A stretch of DNA of 38,094 bases, from contig JAGHSG010000080.1 in NCBI GenBank assembly GCA_018066005.1, forward strand, positions 1-38,094. Direction: 5' to 3'. Made by a program: the position numbers and the translations under genes. Under the pieces are notes generated by a model. That model ran no database searches. It saw only the letters and a list, made by a program, of their open reading frames with translations, and was not told the origin of the DNA. Below are positions 1 to 9,551 of this stretch, one piece after another; position 1 is the stretch's first letter, and each line of letters begins with the position of its first letter. The DNA comes from Bacteroidales bacterium (GTDB taxonomy: Bacteria; Bacteroidota; Bacteroidia; Bacteroidales; Paludibacteraceae).

Positions 1-35
1 TTTTTCGTTTTTTATTTTCTGTGTTTAAGATTTTA

Positions 36-192
36 ACAAAAACCGACATCTACCCCTTGTGTTTGATGTTATGTCTTTTGCAAGCCATTGCTGCTGTCGC
101 TGTCAGCCAATCTTAGTGAGCAAGCTCCCTGATCTTTTCAGCCACCTACATTATCACCCTATCGGGTTAACATCAACCCCAAGGCGATAAAC
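36..192 (-). repeat. Structured repeat element, copy D
   Basis: One of five copies of a 149-157 nt element, oriented here by its GTTTATCG end first. The end marks GTTTATCGCC and GGTTTTTGTT are present. Outer stem P1 pairs 55-68 with 171-184 (12 of 14 pairs). P2 is ACCC-TATC-GGGT (156-167), P3 is GAGC-AA-GCTC (118-127) and P4 is GCAA-GCCA-TTGC (80-91). About 80% identical to copy E but largely different in sequence from copies A, B and C, while sharing their layout. No ORF of note lies inside it. I do not recognise a described RNA or mobile-element family. Confidence 0.7.
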
Positions 193-300
193 AACGCGCT
201 TTGCGCTAAAAACAATTCATCAGTAGCCACGCCAGTGGCGCATCAATTCAGCAATTCATCATTTAGCCCTTTGGGGTCCCCGACACGCTTGCGCTTTATT
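193..300. repeat. Hairpin and octamer tail between elements D and A
   Basis: This stretch has no gene. It holds a GCGC-TTT-GCGC hairpin near 196-206, octamer-type repeats (ATCAATTC, period 8) at about 212-265, and a hairpin GCCAC-GCCA-GTGGC inside them (226-239). A run at about 263-295 (GCCCTTTGGGGTCCCC and following) recurs inverted at about 14569-14601. The GCCAC hairpin plus its GCATCAAT flank recurs inside the U32 coding sequence at 37375-37420. Confidence 0.6.
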
Positions 301-302
301 TC

Positions 303-457
303 TGTTTATCGTCTTGAAGAGGATGATGCCTTCTGGAGGAAGGTGATGGTATGAGGACAGGATTGTATAGGAAAACGTGTTTTCATGGAAAATCATGAAC
401 TCATAGCAGCAGGTACAATAGTACTCATCCTATTCAAGAGGTTTTTATGGTTTTTGT
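303..457 (+). repeat. Structured repeat element, copy A
   Basis: Same element as copy D but on the opposite strand, ending 5 nt before the GH130 stop codon. P1 pairs 312-326 with 425-439 (14 of 15). P2 is CCTTC-TGGAG-GAAGG (329-343), P3 is GAAAA-CGTG-TTTTC (371-384) and P4 is GTAC-AATA-GTAC (413-424). It ends in GGTTTTTATGG then TTTTTGT. Closest to copy B (14332-14485), with which it forms an imperfect inverted repeat of about 155 bp spanning a 14 kb interval. P1, P4 and the ends are nearly identical between A and B, whereas the P3 region is different. Confidence 0.75.
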
Positions 458-462
458 CTATT

Positions 463-1634
463 TTATTCCCTCAGCGCAGCGTTCTTATTCTTATCAATCA
501 GTGCATTAATAGTCTTTACGGACTCTCCTGTGGTAAGCCCGTCCTTAGGTGTATTCATGCAATAATCCACGAGTTGCTCCACGGTTGTAGTAGCCACGTG
601 CATACGTGTGTCGGAAGACGCGTAGTAAATCAGAATACGTCCGTCAGGGTCCTTTATCCAACCGTTGGTAAACAGCACGTTCATCACGTCGCCGATATAT
701 TCTTCTCCCTGCGGTGCCATGAAATAGCCGCCGGGGGTGGCGATAGGGCGCCATGGTTCATCCAAGGCAGTCATGTATAGATATAATACATAGCGTAATC
801 CGCTGGCGCATCCGCGCACGCCGTGTGCGAGGTGCAGCCAACCGCGGTCGGTCTTGATAGGATGAGGACCTTCACCGTTCTTAACTTCTTTGATAGTGTG
901 GTATAGCGTGCGTCGATGATGGTTTCTTCTTTCACCTCGGCATGCGTCATATCATCTACGAGTGCCCAACCTATGCCGCCACCGTTTCCGGCGTCGATAA
1001 AGCCGTCTTGCGGTCGGGTGTAGAGGGCATACTTACCTTGCACAAACTCGGGGTGCAGCACCACGTTACGCTGTTGGGACTTCGTTTTCAGGTCTGGCAG
1101 CCGTTGCCATGTGACGAGGTCTTTGGTTCGCGCTATTCCGCAAGTGGCTGTAGCAGCACTCAAGTCACCCGGGCATGAGTCGTCGTGCCGTTCTACGCAG
1201 AACAGACCATATATCCATCCGTCCTCGTGTTGGGTGAGACGCATGTCGTATATGTTGGTTGCGGGGATGGTGTCTTCGGGCATAGTGATAGGACGTTCCC
1301 AGAAGCGGAAATTATCAATACCGTTAGGGGATTCGGCTACGGCGAAGAAAGACTTGCGGTCGTTTCCCTCTACGCGGCATACGAGCAGGTATTTGCCATT
1401 GAGGTAGATAGCACCGCTATTAAGGACAGCATTTACTCCGATGCGTTCCATCAGATAGGGGTTGGTCTCGGGGTTGAAATCGAATCGCCACGTGAGGGGA
1501 GCATGAGCGGCTGTCAGAATAGGGTACTGATAGCGTGTGTAAATACCGTTGATACTTGGCAGGGGTACATTTTCCCTTGATAGTAAGTTTTCTTGTTGTT
1601 GTAATAAAAAGTTTTTACGTTCTATAAAATTCAT
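463..1634 (-). pseudogene. GH130 4-O-beta-D-mannosyl-D-glucose phosphorylase, frameshifted
   Basis: Phosphorolyses beta-1,4-mannosyl-glucose to mannose-1-phosphate and glucose, normally in the cytoplasm, as the last step of mannan oligosaccharide use. The first 240-odd residues match subfamily GH130_1 closely (TRYQYPILTAAHAPL, NIYDMRLTQHEDGWIYG, KTKSQQRNVVLHPEF, GNGGGIGWALVDD). After DARY, near 901-906, the reading frame is lost. The family sequence continues in another frame (YHTIKEVKNGEGPHPIKT, then GLRYVLYLYMTALDEPW) to a stop at 463. Restoring one base (TATACC to TATTACC) would give about 390 aa, the usual length. The two open frames are 771-1634 and 463 to about 905. The start lies 13 nt after the GH94 stop, so the pair is an operon. 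Whether the indel is real or a sequencing error cannot be told from one sequence. Confidence 0.88.
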
Positions 1635-1647
1635 AGTGTATGTTTTT

Positions 1648-4110
1648 TTATAATTCGACTGTTATTTGATGTTTACCGGGTAGGTATGGTATTAGATTAC
1701 CCTGTATGCTTTGTCCGTCCATATAAAGTTGTTTAACGCCGCATTGGTGTTTATTGGTATTTCGGACGGTGATGGTGTATTCTCCTCCGCGTATAATCCG
1801 GTGTACGGTGTATTCGCTCAAGTGAGACGGAATACAGGGGTCTATGCGCAAGCCATTGAGTTGGGGTTGGATACCGAGTATATACTGTGTGATAGTGAGC
1901 CAGTTCCACGCTGCTGTACCTGTCAGCCACGAGTTCTTGCCTTCACCGGGTTTAGCGGCATCTTTACCTGCCACCATCTGACAATACACATATGGTTCCA
2001 CTTTATGCAGGTCCTGATCTTCTATCCATGCGGGACATATCTTGGTATAGTGCTGCCAAGCGTCGTCGCCGCGTCCGGCGAGAGTCTCGCCTATGATGAC
2101 CCACGGGTTGTTGTGGCAGAAGATACCGGCGTTCTCTTTGTATCCGGCGGGGTATGAACTTATCTCACCCATCTCGACATGATAGGTAGTGAAGGCGGGA
2201 TGATTGAGCACCATGCCGTGCTGCGTGTCAAGGTAGCGTTTGCAACTATCCAGTGCGCGGTCGCATAGTCCTTCATCGGCACCGATGCGGGCCATGGTGC
2301 AGAAACCCTGTGACTCGATAAATATCTTACCTTCTTCGTTCTCGTTAGAACCTATTTTGTGTCCGTAGTAATCGTAGGCGCGTAAGAACCACTCTCCGTC
2401 CCAGCCATATTGCTTAACGGCTTGCTCCATGTGTTCGATGGCTTGTGTTATCTCGCTATCGGGCATCAGTTCGGCGAGTTGCCGTCCGCAATAGACAAAT
2501 AGTCCGGCTATCATGAGGGACTCGGCTTGACTGCCTTCGGTCTTGTTCTCTGTTGTCTGGAACGACTCGTTGGAGTCCATACTGAAGCAGTTGAGGTTGA
2601 GACAGTCGTTCCAGTCGGCTCGTCCGATGAGGGGCAGTCCGTGAGGACCGAGGTTATGGGTTACGTGGCGGAAGGATATGAGCAGGTGTTCGCGAAGTGA
2701 TACTTCGCTGCCGGCTTGGTTGTCAAAAGGCACGGGTTCGTCCAATATGCTATAATCACCGGTTTCTTTGAGGTATGCCATCGTACCAAAGATGAGCCAC
2801 ATGGGGTCGTCGTTAAATCCGCCGCCTATGTCGTTGTTGCCGCGTTTGGATAGGGGTTGGTATTGGTGGTAACACCCACCGTCTGGGAATTGTGTGGCGG
2901 CAATGTCCAATATACGTTGTCGTGCCCGTTCCGGTACTTGGTGAACAAAACCGACAAGGTCTTGGTTGGAGTCGCGGAATCCCATACCGCGACCTATGCC
3001 GCTCTCAAAGAACGAGGCGGAGCGGGAGAAACAGAATGTGATGAAGCATTGATATTGATTCCATATATTAACCATACGGTCCAAGCGTGGGTCGGTAGAG
3101 TGGATGGTGAAGTAGGACAATAATTTATCCCACCAAATCTTTAACTCCTGAAAAGCCGCCTCTACCTGCTCCGTGGTGCTAAACCGGTTGATTAACCTAT
3201 GAGCCTCCGTCTTGTTGATAAGTGTATGGTCGCTATCTTGGGAACAAATCAGTTCACCGCGTTCTTTGCGAATCATCTCATCATTGTCAAATTTGCGGTC
3301 CTGCGGGTTTTCTGCGTAGCCGAGTAGGAAGATGAGGTCGGTGGATTCGCCGGGTGCAAGTGTTACTTGTACGAAGTGTGAGGCGATGGGGCTCCATCCG
3401 TGAGCGAGTGAGTTGCCGGCGGTGCCGGTCAGGACCTGTTGCGGGTTGGAGAAGTCGTTGTATAGTCCGATAAAACTCTCGCGGTCGGTATCAAATCCGT
3501 CAGCGGGTCGGTTGGTGAGTGCGTAGAAAGCGTAATGGTCGCGTCGTTCTTTGTATTCGGTCTTGTGGTAGATGACGTTGCGTTGGTCTATCTCCACTTC
3601 TCCGGTGGACCAGTTACGTTGAAAGTTCTCCATGTCGGTGACGGCATTCCAAAGACACCATTCTTGCAAACTATACACTTGCAGTTGTTTGACGGTGTCG
3701 GAGCGGTTGGTGAGAGTGAGGCGATGTACTTCGGCGTTGGTTTGTAGCGGGACGAAGAGCAGAAGGGATGCTTCGATGCCGTTTTTCTGTCCGGTGATGC
3801 GTGTGTAGTTGAGTCCGTGTCGGCACTCGTAGCTATCTAAGGGTGTCTTGCAGGGTTTCCAACCGGGGTTCCAGATGGTGTCTCCGTCTTTGATGTAGAA
3901 GTACCGTCCTCCGGCATCCATAGGTACGCCGTTGTAGCGGTAGCGTGTTATTCGGCGAAACTTGGCATCTTTGTAAAAACTGTATCCGCCACCGGTGTTG
4001 CTGACCAAACCGAAGAATTCCTCCTGCCCGAGGTAGTTAATCCATGGGAAGGGGGTAGCGGGCTTTGTAATCACAAACTCGCGATGTATGTCGTCAAAAT
4101 GTCCGTACAT
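1648..4110 (-). CDS. GH94 cellobiose phosphorylase
   Basis: Cytoplasmic enzyme that converts cellobiose plus phosphate to glucose-1-phosphate and glucose. The sequence matches characterised cellobiose phosphorylases from the first residues (YGHFDDIHREFVIT, FPWINYLGQEEFFGL, GGYSFYKDAKFRRITRYRYN) through the active-site stretch GRGMGFRDSNQDL, YHQYQPLSKRGNNDIGGGFNDDPMWL in two blocks; the second Asp of FNDDP is the family's general acid. I start at the ATG at 4110, giving 820 aa, because the family begins exactly there; an in-frame ATG at 4173 would add 21 unrelated residues. No signal peptide. GH130 follows after 13 nt. Alongside mannanases it would process the cellobiose or glucosyl ends released from glucomannan. 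Intact. Confidence 0.95.
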   Translation of the reverse strand: MYGHFDDIHREFVITKPATPFPWINYLGQEEFFGLVSNTGGGYSFYKDAKFRRITRYRYNGVPMDAGGRYFYIKDGDTIWNPGWKPCKTPLDSYECRHGLNYTRITGQKNGIEASLLLFVPLQTNAEVHRLTLTNRSDTVKQLQVYSLQEWCLWNAVTDMENFQRNWSTGEVEIDQRNVIYHKTEYKERRDHYAFYALTNRPADGFDTDRESFIGLYNDFSNPQQVLTGTAGNSLAHGWSPIASHFVQVTLAPGESTDLIFLLGYAENPQDRKFDNDEMIRKERGELICSQDSDHTLINKTEAHRLINRFSTTEQVEAAFQELKIWWDKLLSYFTIHSTDPRLDRMVNIWNQYQCFITFCFSRSASFFESGIGRGMGFRDSNQDLVGFVHQVPERARQRILDIAATQFPDGGCYHQYQPLSKRGNNDIGGGFNDDPMWLIFGTMAYLKETGDYSILDEPVPFDNQAGSEVSLREHLLISFRHVTHNLGPHGLPLIGRADWNDCLNLNCFSMDSNESFQTTENKTEGSQAESLMIAGLFVYCGRQLAELMPDSEITQAIEHMEQAVKQYGWDGEWFLRAYDYYGHKIGSNENEEGKIFIESQGFCTMARIGADEGLCDRALDSCKRYLDTQHGMVLNHPAFTTYHVEMGEISSYPAGYKENAGIFCHNNPWVIIGETLAGRGDDAWQHYTKICPAWIEDQDLHKVEPYVYCQMVAGKDAAKPGEGKNSWLTGTAAWNWLTITQYILGIQPQLNGLRIDPCIPSHLSEYTVHRIIRGGEYTITVRNTNKHQCGVKQLYMDGQSIQGNLIPYLPGKHQITVEL

Positions 4111-4237
4111 GATTGTGTGTAGTTTTGTTGCACATATTCTTCGTCCGTTACCATCGTGTTCAAGTCCTAACAATGTCCTAACATAGTCCTAACATGAACG
4201 GGCGATGAGTTTTTTATTTCCTGTGTTTGAGTGTTTA
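4111..4237. other. GH94 leader with GTCCTAACAT repeats
   Basis: Between element E and the GH94 start. Three near-direct copies of GTCCTAACA(T) lie at about 4165-4195. I see no clear TAnnTTTG promoter box here, so GH94 is transcribed either from further upstream or from a promoter I cannot recognise. Confidence 0.4.
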
Positions 4238-4392
4238 ACAAAAACCGAGATTTACCCCTTGTGGTTGATGTTATGTCTTTGCAAGCCATTGATGCTATAG
4301 TTGTCTGCAAATCTTAGTGAGCAAGTTCCCTAATCTTTTCAGTCATCTACATCATCCCCTATCGGGTTAGCATCAATCACAAGGCGATAAAC
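4238..4392 (-). repeat. Structured repeat element, copy E
   Basis: Same family as copy D and about 80% identical to it. P1 pairs 4257-4270 with 4371-4384 (13 Watson-Crick pairs plus one G-T read on the plus strand). P2 is CCC-TATC-GGG (4357-4366), P3 is GAGC-AA-GTTC (4319-4328, again with a G-T on the plus strand), and P4 is reduced to CAA/TTG near 4282-4291. It lies between the stop of the 126-aa gene and the GH94 start, about 130 nt upstream of the latter. Both mismatches that could wobble do so only if the plus strand is the folded one. Confidence 0.7.
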
Positions 4393-4409
4393 AACGCTTC
4401 GCTTCAAAA

Positions 4410-4457
4410 ACAATTTCCATCATTCCATCAATTCATCAGTCCATCAGTCCATCAATA
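4410..4457 (-). repeat. Octamer repeat array (CATCA type)
   Basis: About five units with period 8 (CCATCATT, CCATCAAT, TCATCAGT, CCATCAGT, CCATCAAT on the plus strand). The last codons and the stop codon of the 126-aa gene lie inside it, so its terminal residues LMD are repeat-encoded. It follows element E on its CGATAAAC side, as a similar array follows element D. Confidence 0.65.
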
Positions 4458-4824
4458 GCCGCTTGCGGCGTAAGTATGTCACCACCCCAGCCAACGCAGC
4501 CATCAGCAGCAACGGCAGCACAGCATCGCCGATAGGATCAACAAATGGTTTGTTATAATCTGTACCCCCAGTTGTCTCTGCCCCACCGGGACCACCACTT
4601 TCACCTTCTTTTCTTGCTCCTGCTCTCCGCCCGGACGTAGGAGACGATGCTCCTACGTCGTAGATGGTAGAGGAATAAGAAGATGTACCCGTACCGGAAG
4701 AGCCGCTCATGACAGTCGTGTTATTGACGGACTGAAATTCGTATGTCGGCATGTCGGTATAACCTTGTGCAACAACAGCGGTTGTTACAAGAACGAATGC
4801 AATAATACTAATGTTCTTTTTCAT
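4444..4824 (-). CDS. Small exported protein with C-terminal membrane anchor
   Basis: 126 aa, not assigned to a named family. An N-terminal signal peptide (KKNISIIAFVLVTTAVVAQ) is followed by a Ser/Thr/Gly-rich, low-complexity middle (about 35-85) with RR and KE pairs. The C terminus reads PIGDAVLPLLLMAALAG, ending in RRKR. That tripartite tail (short conserved PIGD-type box, one hydrophobic helix, basic end) resembles an envelope anchor or processed sorting tail. The gene starts 17 nt downstream of the giant secreted protein, so the two are probably co-transcribed, and a role in its display or export is possible but unproven. Its stop codon lies in an octamer repeat array. Confidence 0.75.
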   Translation of the reverse strand: MKKNISIIAFVLVTTAVVAQGYTDMPTYEFQSVNNTTVMSGSSGTGTSSYSSTIYDVGASSPTSGRRAGARKEGESGGPGGAETTGGTDYNKPFVDPIGDAVLPLLLMAALAGVVTYLRRKRLLMD

Positions 4825-4841
4825 AATCGTACCTTATATGT

Positions 4842-7800
4842 TTATTTTACATGTTGTCCAACAGCGTTGTATAGTACACCATTTCTCAGGATATATACTT
4901 TGTCATCCATAATGAACTTAAATACACCTTCGGCATCGACATTAAGTGCCTCCACTACAGGAATGAGTGTAGGAGTGGAACCGCCACCCACTAATCTGAG
5001 TCGTGGAGCATTGGCTTTCGTTTCTGCACTGGCTTGTATATAGCAGTGGAACGGCAGAATTTCCGGGTGGTCGGTCAGCACAAACTCGGTGTGGTCATCA
5101 TTCAGCACGTACGCGTCGTATGGGTAAACGGGAACAACCGAGTTATTAGCCACATAGTGATAAGTGGGTTTCGTGCCATCTGTTGGCCAACTGCCATGAT
5201 CAACCGTAGCATCTTCAAAACCAAGTACTTCAGTAGAACCGGTCATACCGTATGTGATGTAAGTGTTTTTGAAATACCCGTCACTTTGTGTGCTGGTAAA
5301 TTCAAGGATATACGGAGTATTGGCTTGTGGTTTTTCATTAATCGTCATCTCCCAGCGTTGTCTAAATTCAGTTCCGATAACTGTAGCCTTTTCTTCATGC
5401 TTTAGTTCTTCCAGAACGAAGTAACCGGCTCTGACTGTCCATTTGTCGCCATCATGTTGCCGTATAGCAGGATAGATGTCATACATGTTATGGTTTTTAG
5501 GATCTTCCACTTGGATAGACGTTGCGGTGAAAGGTAGAGCAAAGTCTTCCCAAACATCCAATTGTTTTACTTGACGGATATGTTTAACAGAGGTCTTTAC
5601 TTCTACATTCTCTTCGTTATTGGCTTGACCGCCATCGTAGATAATGAGGTTGTTCACACCGCAAACAGGTATCTCCTTGGTCTCACCTGAATTGATGGTG
5701 AATGTTTCTGTCGATAATTCGTGACAGAAGACGTTTTGATTAGCAGTAATCTTGATTTGGTCAAATGCAGCAGATTCGCCTCCTGTAGCATGCAAGCAGA
5801 TAATAATGTCTTGTGGTTGAGAAATTGTATATCCCGTCAAGGCTTTAGATTCCTTAAACGGCCATGTATCAGGACCATGATTTCCATCAGAAACGCTTTG
5901 ACTATATTTTGCGTAATGTACACCATGATAAATCAAATCATTACTTGCTCCTGTTTCATCTTTATAGTAGATAGACAAAGTTTGAGTTAAATCTGAATTA
6001 GAAGCAATCCACATTGAGAATGAATAAGTTGCAGCGGCTGGAAGTTTGGTCATATAATACATAGCATGATTAGTACATTTCTTATAGTCGTAGTATCCAG
6101 CCTCATGATATCCTGTGTAATAATCATGATATGCTCCACAACTACCGCCGTGCGGTATTTCATAAGGAAGTTGATCTTCGGAAGTTACCGTGTTATATTC
6201 TATATAACCATCCTCGCATTGGATAATATACGTATCTACGCACTCAACAGGAGCATAAATGGCTTTCAATTTGAGGTCCTGAGCCGGCATCGTGAAGGTC
6301 AGTGGGTTGTCGTGCTCGTGTCCTGTAATAGGTGCAGTACCGGATACTTGCTTCCAATGACTGAAGTTATAATCTAACTTATAGTCTTTATCCGAAACAA
6401 ATGCTTCCAAAGTAACTTGACCACCAATAGGATAAGTACCACCACCAGTGACTTCGCTACCAGGCTTACCAAACTCTGTAGTTACTGTATAAATTTGATC
6501 AAATGTAGCTGTCCAAGTGATAGCTTGGGTTTGAGCATTGGCGTAGATAGTGCGCGTGATCTCACGATTACCGTCAATCCATTGAACGAAGCCATAACCC
6601 TCATCAGGCGTAGCCGTCAAGACAACGGGAGTATTAGCTGTCAAATCGCCTCCTGTGTAAGGTTCATCATTAACGGTAGCAGCAATCGTACCATTGGGGC
6701 AAGTGCCTAAGGTGATGTGATAAGTAACAATATCTTCCTCCGAGTTAGCATAGACGGTGTAGTTGTCTGTAGCCGGCATATCGAAGGTATAAGAAGAGGT
6801 TGTTGCCAACTCTTCACCTCCGGCATCTTCCGTCCAATTAGTGAACTTATAGCCCTGATCAGCAGTAGCGGTAACAGTTACGCTCTCGCCTTCGGCATAT
6901 TGACCTGCACCGGTAACAGAAGCGATGTGCTCATCATGATTTACTACGAGCGTATATACACGTACGAAGTTGGCAGTGATGGTCTCGGTGGCATTTACGA
7001 TGCGAGCGTAAGTTGCTTCCGTAGAAACCTCTACGTCATTGACCGTCCAATTAACGAAGCGATAATTGTCTTCCGGAGTAGCAGTAAGAGTTACTTCTGT
7101 GCCCTTTTCTAAGCCGGTAGTTGTTGCAGGGTAGGTTTTTACCGTACCGCTCTCGTCAGGAGATACCACAACTGTCAAATCTACAGGAGGAACAATCGGT
7201 TCTTGAGATGTTACATTCGTTGCTTGGATTTCGGAGAAGAGAACAGTGCCAGTCAAACTGCTCATTCCCCACCCATCTTTGGAATAGTTCATCCAAATTT
7301 CAAAGCCGGATGTTGCAGTGGCAGCGGTAGCGTCTTCTACATAGAAATATTCCCAAGCGCCATTGGTTGAAGGCAGTTTACATACGATTCCATGTTCACC
7401 ACCGACATTGAATTCCATATAGATATTATCATCCGCCATGTACCAGAACGCATAACCGGTAGCTTTGGCATTAGCCGAGTAATTAGCATCGGTTGGAACG
7501 GTATATGCGCTATAATCACTTGTGGACTGGAAGTTAATAGCGTATTGTAGAACATTATGTTGGAATGAGCCTGTATTATCAGCAATAGAAGTAATCGTTA
7601 TGCGGTCTAGGTTACTATGTCTGTCAATATGCGAACCAACGTTGGTACTTGTACCGGTAGCAATCAGATTGTGTACCTCGTCAAAGACGAAGTGTGCAAC
7701 AACGGCAACGTCCTTTGTTGGCATGGGGAATTTCAGCGGATTTGCTTTGGCTTGTTGATCGGTCAATTCCACATCTGTTGAAGACCAATGATCAAAGCGA

Positions 7801-9551
7801 TACTGATTGTTATCTACGATAGCAGTTACTTGAGCTTCACGACCTTCGCCCACTTGTTGAGTAGTTGGATCTACATGACCCCAAGACGATTGTTCATCAG
7901 CTACAGAAGCGGTCAGGGTGTGTTTAGTAACCTCTGTATCAAAGTAAGCGGTAAGAGTTACATTTTTAGCAGGCATCGGATAGTTAAACGATGCATCAGT
8001 AGATACAACAGTTTCACCTTCCTTCCAAGCAACAAATTCATAGCCTGATTTAGCCGTAACGTTGATAGGAGCCAAAGCACCTTTTGTATATGCACCTGCA
8101 CCGGTTGCATTTTCTCCCTTTTCGGGGTCATTAATTTCCAGTTTTAGTTCATAGCGAGGAGTTGTAGTACATAAGACATCGTTTGTAGTTGAAATATCAA
8201 TATAGTCAAAACGAGCATCATTCTGAGCCCATAAACCGATAATATAATTACCGGGGTCTAAAGTTTTATTATATGTAGCCGTTGTAAATGGTTTTTGCCA
8301 ACCACTAGAAGCAAATTTGTCACTAGATATACGTAAATAATTTTTACCTGTGTTGGTCACTTGAATATCTCCACTTTCTTGTGTTTCTTTATAAATCCTA
8401 ATCTTGGAATAAGTATCTTGCGAGTTGGCATAACGAATCTGCATAGTTAGAGCAGCTTGTTCATCACCGGAAATAGATAACGGTATATATATTTCACTGC
8501 CAGCATCTTCATGTACAGTCAACATATATCCACTACCGGAATATTCTCCACGCTCATTATTATTTCCAAATGTAGCCGTTTTTGGACCTGCAACGCCTGA
8601 ATTAACGATAGTAAGTTTGTCGTAAGGAATCATAGCGTCTTCACATTCCAATTCCTTATGTTTAGTACACTCGACTATCGGTGCCACTGCAAATTGTGCG
8701 TAGTAAGTTACATTGCCTGTAGGAATGGTCGATTCAGTAATTTGATTACCACCAGTTGCAGCATCAAACCAACCTGTCATGTTATAGTTATCACGTGTTG
8801 CCTCGGGTAATGTACCTATAGCATCACCGGCATAAATGTCTTTACTTGCTGTAGCACAAGTACCGCCGTTGGTAGTAGCATCAAAAGTGATGGTATATTG
8901 TGGAATGGCTGCAAAGTTAGCAACAATAGTGGTTGCTTTATTTGGCATTGTGTACGTATAATTGGCTTCAGTAGAAACTGCTTCTCCTGCAACCGTCCAA
9001 TTGACAAAGCGGCAATGCTCATTAGGTGTAGCGGTTAATGAAACCTCTTCATCTTTGGCATATTTACCGGTACCTGTAGCAGTACCCATGTTGTCGTCAT
9101 TCACACTAACGGTTAAGTCGTATTTAGGAACTTCCACCTTTACATTTGTGGTAATATTGAGGTTGCTATTTACCGGCAGTGTGCAAGGATTTTGGGTATA
9201 GGTGTTCTTACCGTCAGAGAAGTTGTCAAAGTCGTAACCGGTGGCTTTTTCCCAAGTAAAGATAACTTGTGTTCCTTCGGGCACTTCGTCACCGCTATTG
9301 ATAGTAGCACCATCCTTAATCTGTGCCGAAGTAGAACCTTGACTTGGTGGGGTGAATGTTACGGTGTGGTTAATGAATTTCTCTGTAATCTCTGTGGCAC
9401 GGATTTCAGTAATATAGAATGTGCCACTATTTACGGATGTTACCGTTTGACCACTTTGACCAGGCCAGTTTTTTGCTTCATCTGTACCATTGACATAGAT
9501 ACGGATGTGGTCACGATTCCAACCATTAGCAGCATTATTCGCTACATACAT
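4842..9551 (-). CDS. Giant secreted modular protein, C-terminal part (after frameshift)
   Basis: Second part of one original gene whose first part ends at 9542. The annotated ATG is not a true start: the frame is open upstream to about 9596 and the reading TYLPSTNNTWKYMYVA there completes a domain begun in the preceding frame. The same domain (LPSTNGAWEYFYV) occurs again inside this part at about residues 630-790. Contents in order: end of that domain; divergent InlB-type repeats (NWTV..., VVANF pattern); a Cys-bracketed carbohydrate-binding-like module (about 295-465); more InlB-type repeats (about 470-630 and 790-1080); another Cys-bracketed module (about 1085-1255); and a C-terminal region (WEDFALPFTATS, NTPYILEF). 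It ends in VYILRNGVLYNAVGQHVK, a tail shared with two other proteins here. Surface adhesin or glycan-binding role is inference. Confidence 0.85.
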   Translation of the reverse strand: MYVANNAANGWNRDHIRIYVNGTDEAKNWPGQSGQTVTSVNSGTFYITEIRATEITEKFINHTVTFTPPSQGSTSAQIKDGATINSGDEVPEGTQVIFTWEKATGYDFDNFSDGKNTYTQNPCTLPVNSNLNITTNVKVEVPKYDLTVSVNDDNMGTATGTGKYAKDEEVSLTATPNEHCRFVNWTVAGEAVSTEANYTYTMPNKATTIVANFAAIPQYTITFDATTNGGTCATASKDIYAGDAIGTLPEATRDNYNMTGWFDAATGGNQITESTIPTGNVTYYAQFAVAPIVECTKHKELECEDAMIPYDKLTIVNSGVAGPKTATFGNNNERGEYSGSGYMLTVHEDAGSEIYIPLSISGDEQAALTMQIRYANSQDTYSKIRIYKETQESGDIQVTNTGKNYLRISSDKFASSGWQKPFTTATYNKTLDPGNYIIGLWAQNDARFDYIDISTTNDVLCTTTPRYELKLEINDPEKGENATGAGAYTKGALAPINVTAKSGYEFVAWKEGETVVSTDASFNYPMPAKNVTLTAYFDTEVTKHTLTASVADEQSSWGHVDPTTQQVGEGREAQVTAIVDNNQYRFDHWSSTDVELTDQQAKANPLKFPMPTKDVAVVAHFVFDEVHNLIATGTSTNVGSHIDRHSNLDRITITSIADNTGSFQHNVLQYAINFQSTSDYSAYTVPTDANYSANAKATGYAFWYMADDNIYMEFNVGGEHGIVCKLPSTNGAWEYFYVEDATAATATSGFEIWMNYSKDGWGMSSLTGTVLFSEIQATNVTSQEPIVPPVDLTVVVSPDESGTVKTYPATTTGLEKGTEVTLTATPEDNYRFVNWTVNDVEVSTEATYARIVNATETITANFVRVYTLVVNHDEHIASVTGAGQYAEGESVTVTATADQGYKFTNWTEDAGGEELATTSSYTFDMPATDNYTVYANSEEDIVTYHITLGTCPNGTIAATVNDEPYTGGDLTANTPVVLTATPDEGYGFVQWIDGNREITRTIYANAQTQAITWTATFDQIYTVTTEFGKPGSEVTGGGTYPIGGQVTLEAFVSDKDYKLDYNFSHWKQVSGTAPITGHEHDNPLTFTMPAQDLKLKAIYAPVECVDTYIIQCEDGYIEYNTVTSEDQLPYEIPHGGSCGAYHDYYTGYHEAGYYDYKKCTNHAMYYMTKLPAAATYSFSMWIASNSDLTQTLSIYYKDETGASNDLIYHGVHYAKYSQSVSDGNHGPDTWPFKESKALTGYTISQPQDIIICLHATGGESAAFDQIKITANQNVFCHELSTETFTINSGETKEIPVCGVNNLIIYDGGQANNEENVEVKTSVKHIRQVKQLDVWEDFALPFTATSIQVEDPKNHNMYDIYPAIRQHDGDKWTVRAGYFVLEELKHEEKATVIGTEFRQRWEMTINEKPQANTPYILEFTSTQSDGYFKNTYITYGMTGSTEVLGFEDATVDHGSWPTDGTKPTYHYVANNSVVPVYPYDAYVLNDDHTEFVLTDHPEILPFHCYIQASAETKANAPRLRLVGGGSTPTLIPVVEALNVDAEGVFKFIMDDKVYILRNGVLYNAVGQHVK

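Noticed and set aside
193..300. Integron attC-like array for the hairpin and element copies
   Set aside because: The conserved ends are GTTTATCG and GGTTTTTGT, not the attC core RYYYAAC/GTTRRRY pair; no integrase and no cassette-sized genes between copies.
303..457. TnpB/IscB guide-RNA locus or IS200/IS605 end
   Set aside because: No transposase or nuclease ORF lies beside any of the five copies; an RNA-only relic cannot be excluded but is unsupported.
385..780. Plus-strand ORF of 131 codons at the left end
   Set aside because: It runs antisense to the GH130 coding sequence and through element A; composition reflects the opposite strand.
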